Assembly (NCBI GenBank): GCA_902478365.1
Contig: CABSKX010000004.1
Span: 1-57,013 of the forward strand
Reading direction: 5' to 3'
Origin: an uncultured Collinsella sp.
GTDB lineage: Bacteria > Actinomycetota > Coriobacteriia > Coriobacteriales > Coriobacteriaceae
DNA length: 57,013 nucleotides
Below the pieces are notes generated by a model. That model saw only the letters and a list, made by a program, of their open reading frames with translations, was not told the DNA's origin and did no database searches. This document shows, piece after piece, positions 51,782-57,013 of this stretch (positions within the stretch are counted from its first letter, which is position 1; each line of letters begins with the position of its first letter). Made by a program: the position numbers and the translations under genes.

Positions 51782-51927
51782 AGTCTTTTTGGGACGGTGT
51801 GGATGATTTTTCTGGGACGGGGATTTAATAATCATTGAGTACCTAATGATTATTAAATCCCCGTCCCAGAAAAATCATCCTTTGATCCAGCTTGGGGCAG
51901 CTAAAAAAGCCCCGTCCCAAAAAGACT
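51782..51927. repeat. Nested palindrome upstream of selC
   Basis: Inner arms 51801-51836 and 51845-51880 are perfectly complementary over 36 bp with an eight-base loop. Outer arms AGTCTTTTTGGGACGG (51782-51797) and CCGTCCCAAAAAGACT (51912-51927) are perfectly complementary over 16 bp. The GGGACGG word is repeated in both levels. The stretch 51478-51960 contains this and the two preceding repeats and no protein gene. Confidence 0.9.
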
Positions 51928-51942
51928 ACCCTGCTAGTTTGG

Positions 51943-51948
51943 TAAAAT
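51943..51948 (+). promoter_or_regulatory. -10 box candidate for selC
   Basis: TAAAAT, 12 bases before the mature tRNA 5' end. The position of the -35 falls on the right outer arm of the nested palindrome; no consensus -35 is seen. Confidence 0.5.
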
Positions 51949-51960
51949 ACCGCCGCACTT

Positions 51961-52057
51961 GGGAACGGATGGGCTCCGGTGGGCTCCGCGGTCCTCAAAA
52001 CCGTTGCGAGGCGTGCAAAATGTCTTGGATGTGTTCGATTCACATACGTTCCCGCCA
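51961..52057 (+). tRNA. selC: tRNA-Sec (anticodon TCA)
   Basis: 97 bases including an encoded CCA. Acceptor GGGAAC pairs with GTTCCC, discriminator G. The anticodon stem GCGGT/ACCGT encloses CCTCAAA with TCA at 51995-51997. A long variable arm follows, and the T arm is ATGTG/CACAT with loop TTCGATT. The length, long variable arm and UCA anticodon identify the selenocysteine tRNA. It lies downstream of selA-selB and upstream of mobA. Confidence 0.95.
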
Positions 52058-52212
52058 CACGCTACCAGCGCTTTTGTGCTCGCGGTCTTGCTGCGTGCCG
52101 CAAAGGCGCTGTTTTGTTTTTGTACGGGTCCGCCGTGTCGCCTGTCATGCCGTCTACGGTAACTGATCCCGTGCGTTGGGTTTTGAACGTGCCGATGGAG
52201 GTGTTTTGCCGT

Positions 52213-52845
52213 ATGACTACCGTAAGACGGGCCGATCTTTCTTGTGTCGTCCAGGCGGGCGGGTTGTCGTCGCGCATGGGCTGCGATAAGGCGCGCATGG
52301 CGTTTTGCGGCGAGCCGCTCATCGAGCGCGTGCTGGGTCGGCTGGCGCCAGTTGCCGGCGAGTTGGTCGTGACGACTTCGCGTCCCAGCGAGCTTGCCTA
52401 TCTTGAGGAGCACGCGTTTGGCGGTCTTGTACCACGCGTGGTAGCGGACCTTGAAGGGCCGGCGGGTGCCATGCGCGGCATCGCGAGCTCGTTGGCCGCG
52501 ACCCGATTGCCGCTCGTGGCGATCGTCGCCTGCGATATGCCGTTTGTCTCACCGGAGCTCATCGGCACGCTTGCCGATCGTGTTGAGGCCGAGGCGCTCG
52601 ACGTGTGCGTACCGCGCGAGGAGCGGGGGATTGAGCCGCTTTGCGCCGTCTGGCGCCGTGACGCGTGTGCGCCGGTTGCCCAAGAGCTGCTCGCCTGCGA
52701 CCGCCAGCGGATTCGCTGCCTGATCAATCGCGTTCAAGCTGGTTATATGGATGAGCCGCAGATCGTTAAGGCCGCGGGCTCGACGCTCTGCTTCGAAAAC
52801 GTCAATACACCCGAGGAGTTTGCGGCGGCCGAGTTGCTCGCCTAG
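52213..52845 (+). CDS. mobA: Molybdenum cofactor guanylyltransferase
   Basis: Attaches GMP to Mo-molybdopterin to make the MGD cofactor used by FdhF-type enzymes. About 210 residues. The nucleotidyltransferase P-loop is VVQAGGLSSRMGCDKARM near residue 12, EGPAGAMRGIASSL near 80 and IVACDMPFVSP near 102 (the Asp binds Mg). ATG 52213 is chosen by alignment with the family; the GGAGG at 52197 is rather far from it and an ATG at 52195 (six residues longer) is possible. It follows selC by about 155 bases and precedes a DUF3343 gene by 15. Confidence 0.88.
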   Translation: MTTVRRADLSCVVQAGGLSSRMGCDKARMAFCGEPLIERVLGRLAPVAGELVVTTSRPSELAYLEEHAFGGLVPRVVADLEGPAGAMRGIASSLAATRLPLVAIVACDMPFVSPELIGTLADRVEAEALDVCVPREERGIEPLCAVWRRDACAPVAQELLACDRQRIRCLINRVQAGYMDEPQIVKAAGSTLCFENVNTPEEFAAAELLA

Positions 52846-52860
52846 ACGATTGGAGTTGCC

Positions 52861-53256
52861 ATGTCTCACGATATTTGCCCCGACACGGGAGAGCCTTGCA
52901 CTTGCGATGGTTCCGAGCCCTGTACCTGCGGCTGCGGTGGCTGTGGACATACTGCGGAAGAGGAAGCGGCCGCCGCGGCGTATCGTGAGGCACACCGCGA
53001 AGGCCCGTCCGGCGATGCCCTCGACCACGAGCGCAAGATCATCGTGTCGTTCGACAGCACTTTCGATGTGATGGAAAGCGAGCAGCTGTGCCTTGCCGCC
53101 GGTGTGCCCGGGCGCATCATGCCTTTGCCCGGCTCCATCACCGCCGGCTGCGGGCTGTGCTGGGCCATGCCGTTCTCCGGCGATGCCCTCGCCGCCTTCC
53201 GCGCTGCCACCGAAGGCCGCATAACCCCCGCAGACTACCATCAGCTCGTCCTGTAA
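52861..53256 (+). CDS. DUF3343 protein with Cys-rich N-terminus
   Basis: 131 residues. The C-terminal half is a DUF3343 domain (VSFDSTFDVMESEQLCLAAG, then GRIMPLPGSITAGCGLCWAMP), homologous to the protein at 24532. The first 30 residues carry seven Cys (6, 13, 15, 21, 23, 25, 28) and a His, in EPCTCDGSEPCTCGCGGCGH, which could bind a metal cluster or selenium. Function unknown. GGAG lies before the ATG. It is probably co-transcribed with mobA and lies upstream of gdhA. Confidence 0.8.
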   Translation: MSHDICPDTGEPCTCDGSEPCTCGCGGCGHTAEEEAAAAAYREAHREGPSGDALDHERKIIVSFDSTFDVMESEQLCLAAGVPGRIMPLPGSITAGCGLCWAMPFSGDALAAFRAATEGRITPADYHQLVL

Positions 53257-53264
53257 CCACCAAC

Positions 53265-53299
53265 ACCACCACAAAGGTGCCTGTCCCCTTTGTGGTGGT
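53265..53299. repeat. Palindrome with CCTTTGTGGTGG arms
   Basis: Perfect 13-bp arms ACCACCACAAAGG and CCTTTGTGGTGGT around TGCCTGTCC. No T-run follows, so termination is uncertain. The AAAGG...CC(C)TTT centre recalls the xpt terminator at 10141. The rest of the 256-base gap to gdhA shows only a weak promoter candidate (TTGCTG at about 53418, CATACT 18 bases later). Confidence 0.75.
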
Positions 53300-53512
53300 T
53301 TGGAACACGTGGACGAAACAGGTTTGAAACACGGGTTTTGCGCGTCAGACACTCAAAAACGCCTCTACCTGCATCGTAATCAAAACGAAACATCTGCTCG
53401 TTGGCTTATGCGAAACTTTGCTGCAACAGTGCGATATTATCCATACTCGATAAAGTTCGCGGCGCATAGGGTGCTGCGACCAACATTCTCGTTTTCCATC
53501 ATTGGAGGAAGC

Positions 53513-54868
53513 ATGAGCTACACGCAGAAAGTTCTCGAAGAGCTCAAGGCCCGCTATCCCGAGCAGCCTGAGTTCATCCAGGCCGCGACCGAGATCCTCG
53601 GCACCATCCAGCCGGCGCTCGACGCCCACCCCGAGTACGAGGAGGCCGCCCTGCTGGAGCGCCTCGTCGAGCCCGAGCGCATCGTCATGTTCCGTGTTCC
53701 CTGGGTCGACGACCAGGGCAAGGTTCAGGTCAACCGCGGCTATCGCGTCGAGTTCAACTCTGCCATTGGACCCTACAAGGGCGGCCTGCGCTTTAACCCG
53801 ACGGTCACCCTGGGTATGCTCAAGTTCCTGGGCCTGGAGCAGATCCTTAAGAACAGCCTGACCACCCTTCCCATGGGCGGCGGCAAGGGCGGCTCCGACT
53901 TTGACCCCAAGGGCAAGTCCAACAACGAGATCATGCACTTCTGCCAGTCCTTCATGACCGAGCTCTATCGCCACATCGGCCCCAACACCGACGTTCCCGC
54001 CGGCGACCTGGGCGTTGGTGGCCGCGAGGTTGCCTACCTCTTCGGTCAGTACAAGCGCCTGACCAACGAGTGGACCGGCGTTCTCACCGGCAAGGGCCTC
54101 TCCTTTGGCGGCTCGCTCGCCCGTACCGAGGCCACCGGCTACGGTCTGGCCTACTTTGTGGACGAGTACCTCAAGAGCCGCGGCGACTCCTTCGAGGGCA
54201 AGAACGTCGTCGTTCACGGTTCCGGTAACGTCGCCATCTACGCCGTCCAGAAGGTCTCCCAGCTCGGCGGCAAGGTGCTGGCCTGCTCCGATACTCACGG
54301 CTGGGTCGAGGATCCCGACGGCATCGACTACACCGTGCTCGAGCACGTCTACAACAAGAAGCGCTCCGGCCACGACAAGGGCGTTACGCTCGCTATGTAC
54401 ATCGACGAGAAGCCTAACGCCACGTGGCACGAGGGCGACGGCCGCGGCGTGTGGCAGCTGCCCTGCGACATCGCGCTGCCCTGCGCTCGCGAGAACACGC
54501 TGCTGCTCGAGGACGCCCAGGCGCTCGTCGCCAACGGCTGCAAGGTGGTCGGCGAGGGCGCGAACATGCCTACGACCATCGAGGCCACGAACTACTTCCA
54601 GGAAAACGGCGTCGCCTTTATGCCCGGTAAGGCTGCTAACGCCGGCGGCGTGCTCGTGTCCGGCCTGGAGATGAGCCAGAACGCCGAGCACCTGTCCTGG
54701 ACCTTCGAGGAGGTCGACGGCAAGCTCGAGCAGCTTATGCGCGGCATGTTCCACAACGTGGACGACACCGCCAAGGAGTACGGCCAGGAGGGCAACTTTG
54801 TCATGGGCGCTAACATCGCCGGCTTCCTGAAGGTCGCCGACGCCATGCTCGCCCAGGGCGTCTGCTAA
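53513..54868 (+). CDS. gdhA: NADP-specific glutamate dehydrogenase
   Basis: Cytosolic hexameric enzyme (451 residues) aminating 2-oxoglutarate to glutamate, a main ammonia-assimilation route. GPYKGGLRFNPTVTLGMLKFLGLEQ near residue 85, PMGGGKGGSDFDPKGKS near 122 (catalytic Lys), DVPAGDLGVGGRE near 165 and the nucleotide-binding VVVHGSGNVAIYA near 235 are diagnostic. The length and the close match to hexameric bacterial enzymes favour NADP use. TTGGAGGAAGC precedes the ATG at 53513; longer readings upstream have no support. It is a single-gene unit with its own terminator. Confidence 0.96.
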   Translation: MSYTQKVLEELKARYPEQPEFIQAATEILGTIQPALDAHPEYEEAALLERLVEPERIVMFRVPWVDDQGKVQVNRGYRVEFNSAIGPYKGGLRFNPTVTLGMLKFLGLEQILKNSLTTLPMGGGKGGSDFDPKGKSNNEIMHFCQSFMTELYRHIGPNTDVPAGDLGVGGREVAYLFGQYKRLTNEWTGVLTGKGLSFGGSLARTEATGYGLAYFVDEYLKSRGDSFEGKNVVVHGSGNVAIYAVQKVSQLGGKVLACSDTHGWVEDPDGIDYTVLEHVYNKKRSGHDKGVTLAMYIDEKPNATWHEGDGRGVWQLPCDIALPCARENTLLLEDAQALVANGCKVVGEGANMPTTIEATNYFQENGVAFMPGKAANAGGVLVSGLEMSQNAEHLSWTFEEVDGKLEQLMRGMFHNVDDTAKEYGQEGNFVMGANIAGFLKVADAMLAQGVC

Positions 54869-54893
54869 ACCCTGCCTGACATAGCATTAATGA

Positions 54894-54924
54894 GGCTCTC
54901 GGCTCAACGCTGGGAGCCTTTTTT
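54894..54924 (+). terminator. Rho-independent terminator of gdhA
   Basis: GGCTCTC pairs with GGGAGCC (one G-U pair) across an 11-base loop, followed by six T. Confidence 0.8.
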
Positions 54925-55019
54925 GATCCGAAGGGGACGGAGGAAAACGGATCATTTTGTCTCGGCATGAGTTGCGGCCCCTCGTTTGGTACACTTAAAA
55001 GTACTGGACAAGTGGAGAG

Positions 55020-55934
55020 ATGGGGGAGAACGTGCTCAAGTTCGGTACCTACGTCCGTGTTGGAAACGCGGCCGAAGCCTATGAGCTCTTACAGAAGAAC
55101 CGCAACAACAAGATTGTGGGCGGCGGCATCTGGATGCGCCTGGGTTCGCGTCGCGTGGCGACGGCGATTGACCTTTCGGCCTGCGAACTCGATCAGATCG
55201 AGGAGACCGAGACCGAGTTTCGCATCGGTGCCATGTGCACCTTGCGCCAGCTCGAGCGCCATACCGAGCTCAACGCGCTTGTCAACCATGTCTTTGAGTT
55301 TGCCGTCCACGATATCGTGGGCGTGCAGCTGCGCAACACCGCCACGGTGGGCGGCAGCATCTACGGTCGCTTTGGCTTCTCGGACGTGCTCTCGGCATTT
55401 TTGGCGCTCGATTCGTACGTTGAGCTGACGGGTGCCGGCCGCGTGCCGCTCGCCGAGTTCGTGGACATGGGCTATGTGCGCGACGTGATCGAGCACGTCG
55501 TGGTCGTTAAGCACGATTACCGTGCAAGCTACGAGGCCGTGCGCAAGGCCGCGACCGACTTCCCCTCCTTAAACGTCACCGCCGCCTGGTGGGACAACAG
55601 CTGGCATGTCACCGTGGGCGCCCGCCCGCTGCGTGCGACCCTGCTGCAGGGCGAGGCATGTGGCCTTATCGGCAAGCAGCCTTCCGAGGACGAGCTGCGC
55701 TCCCTGGCCGCGTCCGTGCGCGCGCTGAGCTACGGCACCAACATGTGGGGCTCGGCCGACTACCGCCGCCGCATCTCGGCCCCGCTTGCCGTCCAGGCCG
55801 TGCGCCGCGCCGCCGGCATCGAGCTTTCGGCCGCGCTTGCCCGCGAGCTCGAGACCGTGCAAGTGCCTAAGTTTGCCACGGACGAGTATTCCTGCCGCCG
55901 CGTGCCCGGCGTCGATTCTAGCGAGGTGCGCTAA
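55020..55934 (+). CDS. Molybdenum hydroxylase FAD-binding subunit
   Basis: FAD-carrying subunit (304 residues) of a xanthine dehydrogenase/CO dehydrogenase-type molybdenum hydroxylase. KIVGGGIWMRLGSR near residue 31 binds the FAD pyrophosphate, and VGVQLRNTATVGGSIYGRFGFSD near 100 is the second flavin motif. The C-terminal domain (residues 200-280) fits the CO_deh_flav_C fold. The start is uncertain: ATG 55020 and GTG 55032 both have GA-rich sequences too close upstream. Its stop overlaps the next gene by one base, so the two subunits are made together. Confidence 0.9.
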   Translation: MGENVLKFGTYVRVGNAAEAYELLQKNRNNKIVGGGIWMRLGSRRVATAIDLSACELDQIEETETEFRIGAMCTLRQLERHTELNALVNHVFEFAVHDIVGVQLRNTATVGGSIYGRFGFSDVLSAFLALDSYVELTGAGRVPLAEFVDMGYVRDVIEHVVVVKHDYRASYEAVRKAATDFPSLNVTAAWWDNSWHVTVGARPLRATLLQGEACGLIGKQPSEDELRSLAASVRALSYGTNMWGSADYRRRISAPLAVQAVRRAAGIELSAALARELETVQVPKFATDEYSCRRVPGVDSSEVR

Positions 55935-57013
55935 TGGCTGCCAAACTCATCGATCTTTCCTTTACGCTCAATGGCCGCAAGGTCAAGGTCCAGATTGCCC
56001 CCGACACCATGCTCTTTTCGCTTTTGCGTGATCAGGGTTGCGCGTCGGTGCGCTGTGCCTGCGAAACCACCAACTGCGGTCTGTGCACGGTGTGGCTCGA
56101 TGGCGACCCGGTGCTGAGCTGCTCGGTTCCCGCCGCGCGCGTCGAGGGCCGCTCCATCACCACGCTCGAGGGCCTCAAGGTCGAGTCCGAGGCGCTCGCC
56201 CGCGCAATGGCTGCCGAAGGCGCCGAGCAGTGCGGTTTTTGCGCACCCGGCCTTATCATGAACGTGCTTGCGCTCGCCCGCGCCGCCAAGGAGGACCCGA
56301 GCCTCGTCGCCACGCGCGAGGAGCTCTCGCGCCAGCTCGCTGGCAACCTCTGCCGTTGCAGCGGCTACGAGAGCCAGCTGCGCGCCATCGTCCGCTTTCT
56401 CAACGAGTCTGGCGTGCAGGTGGGCTTTGAGATGCCCGAGCTGCCGGTCAACGACACCAGCTGCGACGGTGTCTCTTACAAGCAGATCACTCACAAGCAG
56501 CCCAAGAAGGACTCGAAGGCCCTGCTCGAGGGTCGTCCCGTCTACACGGGCGACCTGGTGCCCGCCGGCGCCCTGATCATCAAGCTCAAGCGCAGCCCCT
56601 ATGCCCGCGCCAAGATCCGCTCCATCGATACGTCGCGCGCCCTGAAGGTGCCCGGCGTGGTGGGCGTCTACACCTATGAGGACGTGCCCAAGCGCCGCTT
56701 TACCATCGCCGGCCAGAGCTATCCGCAGCCGAGTCCCTACGACCGCCTGATTCTCGAGAACCTCGTCCGTTACCAAAACGAGGAGGTGGCGATCGTCGCC
56801 GCCGAGACCGAGGAGGCTGCCGACAAGGCGCTCAAACTCATTAAGGTCGACTATGAGGTGCTCGAGCCGCTGCTTGACTTTACCCAGGCACTCGATAACG
56901 ACATCGTGGTCCACCCCGAGGGCGACGTGACCTTTATGTTCCCGCAGGGCGGCGACGTCCCGCGCAACTTGGTATGCAGCGGCACGAGCGACTTTGGCGA
57001 CTTGGACGAGGCC
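55934..57013 (+). CDS. Molybdenum hydroxylase, fused 2Fe-2S and molybdopterin subunit (3' truncated by window)
   Basis: Open to the window end; the first 360 residues are present. Residues 1-160 are an iron-sulfur subunit: C43, C48, C51 and C63 bind the plant-type [2Fe-2S] cluster, and C100, C103, C140 and C142 (CGFC...CRC) the second. From about residue 195 (ALLEGRPVYTGDLVP) the Mo-binding a/b-hammerhead domain starts, with KLKRSPYARAKIRSID. This fusion is also known in E. faecalis EF2570-type selenium-dependent molybdenum hydroxylases, and the window has the matching selD-desulfurase-YedF genes. Substrate unknown (purine or aldehyde). The ATG overlaps the FAD-subunit stop. Confidence 0.88.
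   Translation, partial: MAAKLIDLSFTLNGRKVKVQIAPDTMLFSLLRDQGCASVRCACETTNCGLCTVWLDGDPVLSCSVPAARVEGRSITTLEGLKVESEALARAMAAEGAEQCGFCAPGLIMNVLALARAAKEDPSLVATREELSRQLAGNLCRCSGYESQLRAIVRFLNESGVQVGFEMPELPVNDTSCDGVSYKQITHKQPKKDSKALLEGRPVYTGDLVPAGALIIKLKRSPYARAKIRSIDTSRALKVPGVVGVYTYEDVPKRRFTIAGQSYPQPSPYDRLILENLVRYQNEEVAIVAAETEEAADKALKLIKVDYEVLEPLLDFTQALDNDIVVHPEGDVTFMFPQGGDVPRNLVCSGTSDFGDLDEA

Noticed and set aside
51979..52212. N-terminal extension of the mobA reading frame
   Set aside because: The upstream part of the open frame runs through the tRNA-Sec gene, so it cannot be coding.

Overview
The window is high-GC bacterial DNA with dense, mostly plus-strand genes. Gene order and protein style point to a gut actinobacterium of the Coriobacteriia, most likely Collinsella or a close relative. 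This is an inference from recognition of the families and of the intergenic palindromes, not from a database search. No phage, insertion sequence, rRNA or CRISPR array was seen.

Layout. Positions 1-13.1 kb are housekeeping: rpiB (-), a cysteine desulfidase-like gene, a HAD phosphatase (-), rpsA, the RNase P RNA rnpB, a YigZ protein, a C_GCAxxG_C_C protein (-), an O-acetylhomoserine sulfhydrylase-type enzyme, an MFS exporter, xpt, a GGQ release-factor-like protein, a lipid kinase (-) and a ClC channel (-). Positions 13.3-18.8 kb handle molybdenum: moeA, a MoaB/Mog protein and modABC, where modB carries an unusual extra N-terminal domain. Positions 18.9-25.9 kb hold two double-cubane-type 2-hydroxyacyl-CoA dehydratase-like proteins with their ATPase activator, followed by selD (itself a selenoprotein with an in-frame TGA), yedF, a DUF3343 gene and a cysteine desulfurase. 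Next come brnQ, tRNA-Pro, tRNA-Gly, and an accessory patch at 27.7-29.9 kb (AbiEi/nuclease-like gene and a RelB/PIN pair among palindromic repeats).

Positions 30.3-45.8 kb form a formate hydrogenlyase locus: an HydN-like ferredoxin, selenocysteine fdhF, hyfABCDEFGHI, a HycH/HyfJ protein, a HycI protease and a FocA-type formate channel. A second, non-Sec molybdopterin oxidoreductase follows, then selA-selB, tRNA-Sec (selC), mobA, a Cys-rich DUF3343 protein, gdhA, and the start of a molybdenum hydroxylase (FAD subunit plus a fused 2Fe-2S/Mo subunit cut by the window end).

The parts fit together. Molybdate uptake and cofactor genes supply Mo-bis-PGD and Mo-cofactor enzymes. SelD/SelA/SelB/selC supply selenocysteine for FdhF and SelD. 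YedF, DUF3343 and the EF2568-like cysteine desulfurase are the genes usually found with labile-selenium molybdenum hydroxylases, and such a hydroxylase begins at the right edge. Formate is split to CO2 and H2 by FdhF plus a membrane, probably ion-pumping, group 4 hydrogenase.

The most interesting unexplained structures are three copies of a ~100-bp long-hairpin element with conserved internal loops, four copies of a separate palindrome family with compensatory arm changes, and a 146-bp nested palindrome with perfect 36-bp arms just upstream of selC.
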